In this document: positions 10,540 to 22,516 of the stretch, piece after piece
Position numbering within the stretch: the first letter of the stretch is position 1
How the letters are laid out: every line of letters begins with the position of its first letter
Assembly: GCA_032622095.1 (NCBI GenBank)
Contig: CP136066.1
Coordinates: 90,355,319-90,419,318 of the forward strand
Direction: 5' to 3'
Source of the DNA: Siphonodentalium dalli
Lineage: Eukaryota; Mollusca; Scaphopoda; Gadilida; Siphonodentaliidae
DNA: 64,000 nt
Position numbers and translations under genes: made by a program
Notes under the pieces: model-generated
What the model was told of the DNA's origin: nothing
The model's input: only the letters and a program-made list of their open reading frames with translations
Database searches by the model: none

Positions 10540-10680
10540 CATTTCAGGAATCTACTGAGTTAATTCAAGACAGAACATTCCATTTCTCGCCAACATTTCA
10601 GGACCCTGCAATGAGATAATCCCAAGACATCGTGTCCTGTTTTTCGCAAACTTTTCAGACACTATTTCTCAAATGGTTTT
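10540..10680 (+). repeat. Decoy 3' splice-site repeats before the S2 exon
   Basis: AACATTTCAGGAATCTACTG (near 10538) and AACATTTCAGGACCCTGC (near 10600) resemble the true border CACATTTCAGGAATCGACAA at 10857. A weaker AACTTTTCAGACAC lies near 10650. The likeness continues into the exon: GAGTTAATTCAAG against GAGTTATATTCAAAG. They look like decayed local duplications of the acceptor and exon start. Confidence 0.55.
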
Positions 10681-10856
10681 CAGAGATAAACCCATGAGTT
10701 AACTGCACGTAGATGGTTCGCACTGTCGTGTGCCATTTGATAAATTTGCACAAAAACAATGAGAATGGCACAAACTATTTCGCCTTTGGATCATAATTGG
10801 CAACCATGTTTTCTCTCTACCGACATAACTGCGACCATTGTTTGAACACATTTCAG

Positions 10857-11110
10857 GAATCGACAAACGAGTTATATTCAAAGATCTGGGGTAAAATGAA
10901 ACATAGTGGGGTATTTGCCAAAGATGTGGACGTAGCCGTACGTCTCATTAAAGAAGACAAGTATGCTTTCATGGTCGACAAAAGGGCACTGGATGATATT
11001 TTACTAAGTGATTGTGACAGATTCGCTGTGGCGGACGAGATATTCAATACAGCCGGGTTTGCCTTTGTGGTCCCAGAGAATGCACCATATAAGGAGGCAT
11101 TCGGTCACAA
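10857..11110 (+). CDS. iGluR subunit, S2 ligand-lobe exon
   Basis: The 254-bp exon (acceptor ACATTTCAG, donor GTAAGT, phase 0 in, phase 2 out) encodes ESTNELYSKIWGKMKHSG and then RLIKEDKYAFMVDKRALDDI, the iGluR S2 region. Asp of MVDKR (codon 10977-10979) occupies the position of the acidic residue that contacts the ligand amine. This is Glu in AMPA and kainate receptors and Asp in NMDA and delta types. The downstream CDRF cysteine is the conserved disulfide partner of the FKCG cysteine in the last exon. The exon ends FVVPENAPYKEAFGH and joins IARMQETGLM in the last exon. Confidence 0.92.
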
Positions 11111-11397
11111 GTAAGTAGAAATCGGTGTGAGGAAAAGGCTTGAAATAGTGTATGATTTGCATAATGAGGTCCCCAGAGTGTAAATTTAGTGGTGCTACCC
11201 AGCACAACACAGGCCTCATCTTCTGGGAAACCTATAGTCTCAAATTAACATTGTTTTACTTTTGCCTTCTGTTAAGTTTCTATATCCCCTAATTTGCAGA
11301 AGATAAAATACATACTCAACGTGACTAATGGTGACCATCACCAACTTCAACTAGGGAACTTCAATCTGATCTAGGTATCACATAGCAGTTGATGCCT

Positions 11398-11500
11398 AAG
11401 TAGAATGAGGTTCCCAGAGGGTGAATTTATTGACGCTATCCCATCGTGCGGGTTAGCGTCACCAAATTCACCCTCTGGTGACCTCATTCAAATATGCCAG
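11398..11500. mobile_element. Hairpin MITE, family B (AATGAGGT..AGAGGGTGAA)
   Basis: GAATGAGGTTCCCAGAGGGT GAATTT is followed by about 35 bp and the reverse complement AAATTCACCCTCTGGTGACC TCATTC. Other copies are at 27127-27206 and 28398-28470, and half copies are near 11163 and 62025. All are about 80-105 bp with near-perfect arms. Confidence 0.75.
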
Positions 11501-12285
11501 ACACACTATTTCAAGACTTGTGTGAGGGTTAGGTGGGGTGTAAACATCAGGGACCTGGTTAGAGAGTCTTTGTTTTTGTGAGATGGGGTATGTCTACCTT
11601 TCCAAATGTAGCCCCTCCCTTGAAGAGGGAAAACTTCATTTCCATCCGCATTGAGTTGAATTGTTTTAACTGATACATCAAACTGTCCATTGACTATGGT
11701 CCTTTGATGCCAATTTTAATTTTGACTGAAAATATTGACTTTTGGTATGACAACAACACAGTACGTGACATTTGCATCTGATTGGATAACTCTAATTATA
11801 TAGAAGATAGACATGAATAATTATCATCAGTGAATCTAAGTTAACACGAGCATCGCTAGGACCGGGAAAAATAGCCCTATAGCCATTTCGAATTGTACTA
11901 CCAGAAATACAATAACAATTTGAGCTTGCAAAGAATATGTGATATACCCCTAAATTCAGTGCCAAATTGTTGTTAAATTGTAAGTCGAAAACGGGTCGTA
12001 ACTCATGTAAAAAATAATTGAACGGAAGCTATACTCGAACTTGGCTGGGAAATATACACATATCAACTTTGGTTCAGATACAATAATCCACTGGAGTTAT
12101 TAGGAAAACATTTAAACTTCCAAATGATATCTACGATGTACATAATTTATAAGGAATTATCAGAAAGGTTGATAAATTTGTACACGAAATACTTATCTGT
12201 AGGCATTTATATATGCTGTGAAAAAACTTGCTGACATCACTGACGTCATTGCAATCTTCTATAGCTGTTATCATTTTTCGCCAAA

Positions 12286-12473
12286 ATGTGATACATAGAT
12301 AGAACAGCATGAGTGTCTGGATTTTGACGAAATTATCGTACGAGATTTGTTGGCGTAGTGATACCTCGAGTGCGGGACTGCGTCCCGCACGGGAGGTATC
12401 GCGTTCCGCCAACAAATTGAGTGCGATAATTCGTCAAAATCAACACACTCTTGCGGTTCTATTTTTATTACAT
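12286..12473. repeat. Long near-perfect hairpin, about 190 bp
   Basis: The arms pair GATTTGTTGGCG..GATACCTC..GTGCGGGAC with GTCCCGCAC..GAGGTATC..CGCCAACAAAT, with a three-base loop near 12375. Outward they continue through TTTTGACGAA/TTCGTCAAAA and AGAAC/GTTCT. It may be a very short foldback element. No duplicate was seen in the window. Confidence 0.8.
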
Positions 12474-13019
12474 ATCTCCGGATCATAGTAAGTGGACTCA
12501 CAATCGTACATCTCCGGACAGAAAATGTGAAATTAATTGATTTTTGACAGCATTTTAGTGTTGACGTAACAATCAGACAGGGAGCCCGTCTATCCGCGAG
12601 TAACCTTGACCCATCTTTAATGATGCGTTTGAAATAAAATTCTGTGCCTCGACAAACATATTCTTGAAATGAAACTACTTAAATGAATCATCTCATCGAT
12701 TGATCGCTTATTGTTTCTTTATTGTCGTGATTGAAAAAGTAAAAATAGTAATTGCGAGAGCCAGACTAACAACAGTGAATGAAATAGTTCCGTCGACAGA
12801 TTGCACTTGTGCGATTCTGAGAATTATCACACGCCTGGAAACTCGTGCGATCATGCTAATTACGTTGATAGATATGTAACAAGAAAACTAAGATGCATGC
12901 ATCAGGTCGGCCGTGAACTATCTACCATAGAATTGTTGTAGCTATCGATTATACATTTTGGAACACCTGTCTGTATGTATGTGTGTATGCATGAATGCAT
13001 GTGTGTATGTGTTATAGAC

Positions 13020-13600
13020 TCTAACACTGCTCGACTGATCCGACTCGGATTTGGTATTTAACGTGTCAACTTGACCTCGCTCATAGGCATGTTTCTGGAC
13101 CTTGACCGATCCGACTAAAAATTTGTGTGTAGGACTACTTCGATCCCGGGAGCAATATGGACGGGTCCAATTTCACGTGGGACCATGTTCTCGAACGTGC
13201 TGATGTAGGCATGTTTCTGGACTATTTGGACGGGTCAAATCTTGATCCCGACCTGACTTTGACATTCAAAAAGATCAATTCAAGGTCAAATCTGGTAAAA
13301 CGGAAGTATTTCAACGAAATATAATACCTACTGTTACTTTTGTCCCAGGAGTGTTTCGGGTGGGTCAAATTATGACCCTGAACTGATCTTGACATTCAAA
13401 ATTGTCAATTCAAGGTCAAATCGGGTAAAGCCGGGCGGATTTCGACGGGTACTTTTGTCGTGACTTTTGTCCGGGGAGTGTTTTGGACGGATCAAATCGT
13501 GACCCGACATGACGTTCACCTTTAAAATGGTCAATTCAAGGTTAAATCGCGCAATTCTCCGAACATCAGAGGGGAACATCCCGGACGAAGTAGGGTCCAC
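13020..13600. repeat. Tandem degenerate repeat, about 120-bp unit
   Basis: GACATTCAAAA..GTCAATTCAAGGTCAAAT followed by GGGTAAA..CGG and a TTTTGTC..GGAGTGTTT GG block recurs three to four times. It is read on both strands without a stable frame. Confidence 0.65.
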
Positions 13601-13739
13601 CAGCTACTATTATATATTTCTAGATTTAGTTACAAACTAAATACCTGTATATTGTACAAAGAAATGTTTGACAAATATATCTGTATCAATATTACCATAC
13701 GGGTCATTAAAATAGATACGACGAAACAAATTTTGAAGG

Positions 13740-14215
13740 GTGCATGGTATCAGGTAAATTTTTATATTTCAAATGATGACAGGAATGCGGAAAGTTGAAG
13801 TACCTACGTAATACTGGCTATCCGAATGAAGAGATATACATGTATATAAAAACCAAAATAGAAGATGACTGCTGGCGACAATGTTTTCCAAAAAAATTCA
13901 AAGCATTCGATAGCTCCCATCTAGTTGTCAGCCCGAAGATCAATATAAAGTGTGGTGACTATCAGATGAGGGATATGACTGTACAGTTTCTAAACAATTC
14001 AGTCACGCAAAAGAGGATCAAACAGTAAGATACCAAATTGCTGCCTGTGGTAATGTTTTTTAACGAAATTCGGGAAAATTAGATTACTCTCACCCTGGTT
14101 ATCCAGAAGATCATTGTGGAATCTGGTGACGGTCGGACAAGGGGTGTCGTCTGTAGGATCAACCAAATTATTTAGCCATAAAAATAGTAAAATTCAAGAT
14201 CACCGCTGGCAGTGA
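13740..14215. repeat. Dispersed about 150-bp repeat, family C
   Basis: Words such as AAGATGACTGCTGGCGAC, CATCTAGTTGTCAGCCCGAAGATC and AAAATTCAAGATCACCGCTGG relate this stretch to the better array at 27.6-28.25 kb and to an inverted piece at 63.64-63.79 kb. Each unit carries a CAAGATGGCC.CTGGC core. Confidence 0.6.
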
Positions 14216-14579
14216 TGTCTTCACAAGGACAGCTTGAGAACAAAACATGGCTCACATCTAGCGGTGACCCAAACTATCCACATGAGAAAAAGTTCTCCAA
14301 TAAAAGCTGGCTGCAGGGTGCGCCAATTGATTCAAATTCGAAATTTAACAGGGTGTACTGGTTGTGGCCATGTTTTCCCCGCAAATTTGATAGACTGATG
14401 GACAAAACCACTGAATCCGTTGAATCAATATACATGTATACATGGATTAATTTATATGCATTGTTATACACAGTATTGGTATATAAAGGTACTGAAAATA
14501 ACAATATTACTAGTATACACAAAATAAACCATATATCATGGCTATGGGTTCTAATATCCGAATATGACAGCTGATAACT

Positions 14580-15121
14580 TGGTGTGAATTGAAGAGTGGT
14601 GGTGTCTCAAGCATATCTAACCCTCCACGTTAGAAACATGCCATTAAATGTCATAAGTATAATCTAGCTTGAGGACAGAAGTTTTCCAAAAAAAAACCCT
14701 TAATTCAACCAGGTCCTCGCGCGATGTATGGTCGATCACATGATGATCTAGGGGGGATTAGAATTGTTGTATAAAAACAGCACTGCATGTAAATATAAAA
14801 TAAAATAGTGCTACATCTTATTACAGATTATTGCCATATATAATCAGTGACTATACAGACAGTCTGACAAAATAAAGTTTCAGTGACACTCTATCCGAAG
14901 AGGGGAATAATTCCATCTGTTACAGTCAATGGAGCAATTATGAATCTGGAAAGGTGAAATTTCTAAGTAATACTAGATATCGACATGACGCGATAACATA
15001 TAACGTAAATGCAATATGGCCGCTGGCGACCATTTTTTCCTATAAAATTAAAAAAATATTTGATAGCTCTCATCAGTGGACTGTGCTAAACGGTTTAGTA
15101 ATGCTTAAAAAGATTTTTACC
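14580..15121. other. Intronic stretch with faint family C traces
   Basis: Only degraded family C words were recognised (near 14955-15075). No exon or element boundary was found. Confidence 0.35.
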
Positions 15122-16523
15122 TTAAAAGGGAACTGTTAATAAAACTTTTTGTTCAGTAAAATAAACTATACCAGTGTCATAATGTAGAATTAAGGTTACT
15201 AAAAACGAATCATATTCGAAAACACCAACTTATAGCGTAAAAATCGAGATTTTAATGCCTTTTTGACGTCGAAAATAATAAGGAAAAACTAAAAAGCCAC
15301 TCGCCAGTTTTATGTGCACAAAGAAGCGTGACGTCAATGGCGGAACGCAACTTTTTTTCGGATGATGGAATAAGACGTAAACATGTCCACGTGTTTTCTC
15401 ATTTGTTTTGTTTATGGCGACTTACGATACAAATCTACTATTTTCAACAATTTGGACATTTAGAATGTATTGATGACTGAAGTGTGTAATCATATAATAT
15501 CACGGAGTTGTGCTTGGACTATACGTTGGACGCTGTTTTGAGAATTTTCGATGAATATTGTGAATTGGATTTTCGATTCTGGACAGTCACAGTGGACTGG
15601 TGGAGGTTGACGTTTCGCAATTGAAACAAATTGACACTTTAATTGACAGATTTATGTTTTAGAGGAATGTTTATCAACCAAGAATCAAAATTATTGGACT
15701 GTAATGTGCATAGAACAGTTGTCTGCAGTTTTCAACACATTCTTGGTGGAAAAAGATTCTAAAACTAAGATGGCAATTTGGGAAGTAAATCACCTATTTT
15801 CGATGTTTTTTCCGATGGTAATCCGACGTGGGCCGTATTCAACAATGCAGGCAAGGAGCTGATGCTGAACTCTTCCAATTTGATGATTATTTATTATAAT
15901 TAATAAAAAAATTTTTTTTAACAATTTCGCTTGTATATATTCTCCAAAATCAGTTGGACAAGTGTAGGTGAACAACCGATATACATTGTACATACAATAA
16001 TAGTCTGATCGAGTTAAAATAGATTCATTGATCGGTCTTCCTGGAACATTGCTCACTGTTGTATTGTAAGAGGGGAGACCTCTAAATTTCTTGAACATTG
16101 TTTAAGAATTTGTAGATGTTTAACCACACAGTTGATTGTTTCGTAACATATTTTTTGTCATTTCACACCATATACATTTGTATATTTTGTTGGTTCCCAC
16201 AAATGGTAATTGGTCATGCATATGCAGCGTACCATGTGAAAAATTATTTTAATTTTGTTAACTTAATGAAAGCGAACATGTTTACGATTTAAAGTTACGT
16301 GATGATGACAACCCGACAATTACATGTAAACATATTTCTTTCTTTTTTTGCGAAAAAAAATTAACAAATTGAAATTGTGGCAACAAAGTTAAAGATACAT
16401 AATCCGAATTAACGCTTGCATATTACTATTTCCTTGGCTTCGGGTGTAAACATATTTGATTCGAATCGAGCCCGTGTTGACCACAAAATGTTGATAAATA
16501 ACAGGTTTTGGGCAATTGTTTAC

Positions 16524-16644
16524 AGGGGGGGGGGGGGGCGGAAAAAAACTGCAGACACAGGGTGGAAAAAACTGTTTTCTTCGGTTTGGGTACCCCCCCC
16601 CCCCCAAAACAGCAAAAACCACTGACCATTGCCCCCCCCCCCCA
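16524..16644. repeat. Homopolymer G and C tracts able to fold
   Basis: A run of about 14 G near 16526 is followed by runs of about 14 C near 16593 and near 16631, with AAAAACTG/CAGTTTTT-like flanks. Frames through it are Gly/Pro-rich artefacts. Run lengths may also be affected by assembly. Confidence 0.8.
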
Positions 16645-17089
16645 GAAAAATCAAATCTACCCCAGCTGGACAACAACTCGGTTTGACCGGAAACCGAAAA
16701 AAACACCGGAGCATACAATTCACGAGAAGGTGCTTGGTAACTTAGTTTAGATTATTATGACTAAAATGGTCATTGTCTACCAGTAGAACGCAGATTTGTA
16801 CCTCGTGATGTCATGACATGTACAAACATGTATATTGGTGATCGCAACGCTATGTATGCACTTTAAAAAATGACAACTAGTCATTACCTCGACTTTGAAA
16901 AAGATGCAAATGAGATGAGTGAGATACCAGCATATAACTGTTTTCTGATACCATTGGAGGAGAAATTGTTTAATACATGGGATAGTTCTGCAGTAAAAAA
17001 TTGCCAGATAAGCGATCGCAGGGTAGAATTCTGCATTCGACTGGTAGACACTGACATAGTCGGCATTATTAAGAGGGTTAATGGGGTGC

Positions 17090-17400
17090 ACTCAGAGATT
17101 CTGACTTCAAACTTGTGCCACCTTCTAATTTACATGTACCGGTATACTACCGGTAGTATTGCTTGATAAGTTGATAGACATGTGTTGATTTGATTTGGGT
17201 TGAAAGATTAGAAAATCAGTGCCCCCCCCTCTAAAAATTATCATTTAAGGAATAATCTTGGTTTTTAATGTAATTACAGTTTAAAGATGGTCTATCTCTA
17301 CCTAAACCAAGTTTTATATGCAGCAGTTTCCTGAAATATGTATGAAGTATCAAAAATAATAAATTTGAATTGAAAACCCCTGTCCGGAAATGCTTCTATC
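17090..17400. repeat. Dispersed repeat family D, copy 1
   Basis: It shares ATTCTGACTTCAAACTTGTG, then AGAAAATCAGTGCCC, AAGGAATAATCT and CAGTTTAAA.ATGGTCTAT, in the same order, with 32036-32190. A third partial copy lies near 33850-34030 (GGAAACACTTCTATC..). Confidence 0.7.
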
Positions 17401-18008
17401 TGACAATATTGATTTTATTTTATATTTTCTGGTATATTAGATACATACACATGTACAACTAATTTGGGACATTTTACTGCTCGCAAAAATGTTTGGAGTG
17501 TAGCAAGTGGGAGAACTCTATCTCAGATCGCCTGAAAGTTTTATGACATGACGGTTTGTTGTAAAAATAGTAACGAAAAATATGTTCCAATTGATAATCA
17601 CATTATATAAGAAATTGAATGCCCTCATAGTGGTGAACATCTACATGTATACCAAATTTCATTGAGATCCAAGCAGTTTGTTCAAGTTATGCCCTGAACA
17701 GACATCAGACGGATGGACAGACAGGTGCAAAACAGTATACCCCCCTTTTATAATATCGATAATTGATATAAGCATTTCCTGACATGGGTCTTCGACTCGA
17801 TTTTATTATTTTATACCCTGGCAATTATAGAAAACATATTTAGGAAGCTATAGATATAAACCCATCTTCAAATGCTGATCACAAACTGATATTAAATCAG
17901 TGTTTGTGATTCGGTATAAAGCCTTTAGACTCTACTGTTCAGACTTTTCTGTTTACAGCTACCGGTATAATCTTGTGTGCCAAATACAACTGCAGGGTGG
18001 AATATTGC

Positions 18009-18079
18009 GGATGAAGATGGATAATTCTAAAATCAAGTGGTAATAATAACTTGATTTTAGAGTTATCCATCTTCATCCA
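18009..18079. repeat. Perfect-arm hairpin, about 71 bp
   Basis: GGATGAAGATGGATAA, then TTCTAAAATCAAGT, loops back to ACTTGATTTTAGAGTTATCC ATCTTCATCC. A single arm plus downstream flank recurs at about 25990-26050. Confidence 0.8.
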
Positions 18080-18712
18080 CAATTCTGACCGAGACCACCT
18101 TTTTGACGACGTGTTTTTGGGCCCCAAACAATAGAAATAATAAACTTAAAAAATTGATATCTGATCACTCGGAGTGTTGATGAGTAGGTTCCTCGACTCG
18201 AATCAATATTTTTTACCCCCGAAGCCAAAGAAATAGTCATTTAGGAGCATCTGATCGGATTGAGTACCGTTAAACGATTATTTTTGTGTCTAGACTTGAT
18301 TATAAAGCAAGTTTTCGCAATTGACATGCTTAAAATTGATATATGCATGGGGAAATGTAACCATCGTTGTCTACATGCCCTGTGTGCGCAACATCTCAAA
18401 TGAAAAATCCGGTCTCTTGTACTAGTATTGTAATTAAACTATTTGTATAGCATTTGTTATTTAAATTTAGAACAGAGCCATAATTTTGTTTAAATGTACA
18501 GATCTACATGTATGATAATAAGGCTTTTAAAGCATCGTGCAGGGTGGATTTTTCTCATAAAATTAATAAACATATAGGTACAATTATTTGGCACATAAGA
18601 GTAAGCACTTTGCTGGAGTCTGATGATGTTAGATGCTGATAGTCTAAAGGGTCAGTGTCTGGTTGTTCCCCTTGCAGAGGAGATATAAATGGGTACACAA
18701 CATTTTGGATCG

Positions 18713-18802
18713 TCTTAAGTCGTTTCGTACAATATTTTTTGTAGTTTCGCACCATATTTTTTGTAGTTTCGTAACTTATTGTTTGGTCGTTTCGCACCAT
18801 GG
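18713..18802 (+). repeat. Short tandem repeat, about 23-bp unit (GTTTCGCACCATATTTTTTG)
   Basis: Three to four units vary at the CGTACA/CGCACC/CGTAAC positions. Related units occur near 16140 and in a block at 31157-31245. Confidence 0.7.
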
Positions 18803-18859
18803 TGGAAATCAATTCGTCTTTTGATACCAATGATACCATATCACTATACATGTACAATC

Positions 18860-19670
18860 AGTCATGTATGTCACACCATAGGGAAACAAATAAATGATTT
18901 TCTGCAAAGTACGAAATAAAAAAAAGTAACCAAAAAATATGGTATGAAACGACCATGGTATCGGATAGTGAAATAATGAAGAAGTCACTATAGTTGTATA
19001 TCATTTATATGGTCACAATATATATAATGCAACGTGAAAGTTGATATGACATCTGTTCTGTTCGACTTCAGGTGTACTCAATTTCTACTCCGGCAATGTT
19101 CAGAATCCTATCCATTGATAATCCAACAACACTGGTATGAAGCGTCTAGAACTTAGAATCCATATTTAATATAATTATAAATCCTTCAGACATTCAGTGT
19201 TACCGATCTCCATTCTCCAGAATCAACAACTGACCGTTCAACTGATGGTGCTGTTAGTGTTAGCACTTGTTGAACACCTCCTAACTTACCTAAGTTCTCC
19301 ACCAGATTTTGACAGACACTCCCTGCCACACTGAGGACAGTAACAGTACTAACACTCACACTGACAGTGAATAGGCCTACTGGTAGTCGATAATCTACGG
19401 GATACTAAAGATATAGTCAATTTTGGACTAGCCTACTGCAGTACTGACTACTGGTACTAGTACTACAGTAGTAGTGATGCAGTCCTCAAATTTGGTTGCT
19501 TTATTTTCCTTGTCTTCTCAGCTGGTCTTCTTGGATTTTTTTTTTTAGAGTTAGATGTAGATTATTCATTTGTAGAATAACAATCAATTATCATGACAAT
19601 CGTCGTCAACAATGAATGACATTGATAATTTGATCGATTCAATGATTGTTGACACTGTGAGTGTGACTGT
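18860..19670. other. Stretch inside the 5-kb element, no gene seen
   Basis: It includes a run of overlapping ACTAGTACTAC/GTAGTAGTG palindromic words at about 19435-19475. No recognised exon or protein domain was found. Confidence 0.35.
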
Positions 19671-20107
19671 GACTTGGTGAATTTAAATTTTAAGTCTCGC
19701 TGTCCTTGCTATCTTCGTCGGCTGGTTCGTGTAAAATGGGCCAATATTCAAACGCAAGCCATCAAATGCATCTTCAGTATCTGCAGTATCCTCCGCAACA
19801 CGCAACTCGTCGTCATTTTCGTGATCAGAGTCACTTTCAGACACGGAAATACTGTGTGCAGAACTTGAGAAGCCATTTTTCGTAAACAGTTCGTCTGCAG
19901 GGGTGTTCCCACTTTGACGTCACGGGTTTTGCGGTCACGTGACTCGAGCAAAATCAGCTAAGAAATAATAATCGATTTTTAAAAGTCGCTAAAAACACGT
20001 TTATCGATAAAATTATATCTAATTTTTTATTGGATGTTATATTTGAACCTTATTCACACCAAACTAGCGATATAACATTAAAATGATAAACATTTAACAG
20101 TTCCCAT

Positions 20108-20400
20108 TTAATATTTTTATGTTCACTTTATAAACTTCACTGAGTCATCTTTGTCATGTATTGAGTTTGATATCTTTTGTTAACAGTTTATAAATCATGT
20201 ATGTCTCATGTTTTTATTTTAATTTATGTGTTTATTATCATTAAATAAAGTTGCATTCCTTAAAAAGATTCTTACCTCAATGTTTTTATGTTCACTTTAT
20301 AAACTCCACTGAGTCATCTTTGTCATATATTGAATTTGATATCTTTTGTTAACAGTTTATAAATTATGTATGTCTCGTGTTCGTTATTATATTATATACA
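20108..20400 (+). repeat. Direct duplication, about 172-bp period
   Basis: TTTTTATGTTCACTTTATAA then CACTGAGTCATCTTTGTCAT and TCTTTTGTTAACAGTTTATA occurs at about 20115 and again at about 20284 with few differences. The first copy is the one interrupted on its left by the TTAA element. Confidence 0.85.
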
Positions 20401-21980
20401 CTTTATAGTGTGTTTCAGAACGAAAACAAAATCAACAAAATCAACAAATTTGTAAATTTAAAAACAATTCAAACGTTGTTGTATTCCATGTCCCAGCCCG
20501 GACATATACACCAAATTTCAATAATATTCATTGAGAAACAACGGACCAAACGCCATATAACACCCCGTATGCATCTTTTATTCCGAGTTGGCCTTTTATT
20601 CCGAGTTGGCACGCGCCATTGGAGCGAGTTAGCCCTGGGGCGAGTACGCCGATTCCGACACCTTTTCTATTTGCAGCAGGTTAAGTTTACGCGTAATTTA
20701 ATTTACAAAGTTCCCCAATTGGTATCGTAAATAGAGCGACCTTATTTGACAGAGAATGCCTCTGTTATTGATTATAAAGTTGCTATACATTAAAAACGAC
20801 AATTCACATGCTCGTTCAAGCGCAGTAGTCTATTTTCCCCATGTTAAAGGACATCCACAAATACTAAATAACGCTAACTTACTGCCGAATGTTTTACACG
20901 ACAACTGTTAACATATTTGGGCTGAATTCATCTGACGCGGTATTATTCCTCAAAATAAACAACAAAACCATCGTTACTTGGAAATGTAGTTTGGGCTAAC
21001 ATTTACATAAATCCTCCATATCATTATTCCGACACACACGTCAGATGAAAAACTCACATGAAGTAACCGGCCAAATTGGCCGAAATAAAATCGCTACATA
21101 TCCTGACCATACCAGCTATACACTAACGAGGACACTCTTATCCCTTTCTTTACTAACTGGATTCTCCCACCATGTTATAATGGTATAGGTTGAAATGGTC
21201 CATTACTCATCTGGAGGGATGTTCAGGATATAAAAGGAGGCGACAGACATTTCGAAAAGATAAGACAAGTGCAGGATTCCTATTTAATTCATGGGTGGGA
21301 AATACTCAGATAAGTTTAACGAACGGCCTATACAATATGAATCGTACGTGACACGTAGTGGAGCAACCACACATGATGTGCCTCAAATTTGCCTTTTTTC
21401 GGCGACATAACGCTAAGAATAATTTATGTGACATCATGCAGTGGTCACGACGGAGACGACATGCCAAATTGACAAGACGTGTCGTGGATTGTAAAATCTT
21501 CTCTGGTTTATCGTCATGACTTCTTCATTTTTCGTTTTCATTAAGCTGACCAACGAAATTGGTATAAATTAAATTAATAGACTTAAATCACATGTGAATT
21601 CTTCGTAAGTTGTGAAGTAGTTACTTTCATTTATCGCGATGCTTCATTTCCAATTCCGCGTTTTTTTGCAATCTCCACACGGTTGCTAACCGGAAGTCAC
21701 GTGACAATTCCTCCAAAATCTATACCCGCGATCTTGATAAATCACTGACGGATATAGAAAAAAATATATGACGTCATTCACCTGCCTTAGGTATAAGCAC
21801 CCTTGGTGGTTGCTAATATATGAACATTGCCTATAAGGGAACTACTTGTCAATGAGTATTTTACTATTTAGTAAATCACAGGTTAATTGTTCCACACTGA
21901 CCCAACTTTTCTAACTTCTATGACTTGGATAAGTCTTTCTGCGGATCAGAAAGTCCAAAATAATATTATTTATCAGCCTA
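20400..21980. other. Intronic stretch, no gene seen
   Basis: Apart from a local doubling of TTTATTCCGAGTTGGC near 20578-20610, no repeat, exon or element border was recognised. Confidence 0.4.
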
Positions 21981-22516
21981 ATTTGATCCATGGAACTTTT
22001 AGAACTCAATGGGACAATCCATTTACACGGTGGGGAATCACGTGGTTTCGAGGTTGGCGAGTACAACGTATTCAAAATGGCAGAGGCGATCGCAAACGCA
22101 AAACTACATATTATACGAGGAACTGACACAAAACGTAGCATTTTGACTGTTCGAGCAGATGCTAGTTTATTTTTAAATCAAGTTGATACATTATTTATTC
22201 TGAAATACTCAATAGTTTTCTATAATATGATGATCAAAATTGCCAGTCGGAGGTTCGCGGAAAACACCAGTCCAAACATCTAGGGGAATCCTTCGACTGA
22301 CAACTTTGGTCAAAATGTTAGAGCAAACAACTGAGTTTGGACACAAATGAGGTATCAGCTTGTTTGGAAATTGGTACATCATATGCTCGTAGTTGCTCAA
22401 AATACTATGCAATATGTCATATCCTAGTGTATTAGCTGTTTCCCCGTTTTTGTTCGCGTTTGCGATCAGCTCGGCCATTTTGAATGCGCGATACTCATCA
22501 ACTCGGAAACCATGCA

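Larger units (their letters stand above)
15126..20107. mobile_element. 5-kb TTAA-flanked element, nonautonomous or decayed
   Basis: Both ends abut TTAA (15122-15125 and 20108-20111) and carry short terminal inverted repeats A(A/T)GGGAACTGTTAA. The flanks joined without the insert resemble an uninterrupted paralogue at 20262-20310: CTTAAAAAGATTCTTACCT then TTTTTATGTTCACTTTATAA. This supports insertion at TTAA. TTAA and GGG termini fit Kolobok or piggyBac-like elements (family knowledge). No transposase was recognised; an acidic reading near 19690-19900 on the minus strand has no family assignment. The body holds nested repeats at 16.5, 17.1-17.4, 18.0 and 18.7 kb. Confidence 0.65.

Noticed and set aside
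15700-15880. Possible coding end shared with 30545-30665
   Set aside because: The similarity covers mostly the noncoding AT-rich part and frames are not kept; treated as a repeat trace.
16389-16750. Pro/Gly-rich open frames on both strands
   Set aside because: They arise from homopolymer G and C tracts; no start context or homology.
19674-19951. Acidic Ser/Asp/Glu-rich reading on the minus strand near 19690-19900
   Set aside because: Composition resembles the N-terminus of some transposon or host proteins, but no family motif or splice border was found.
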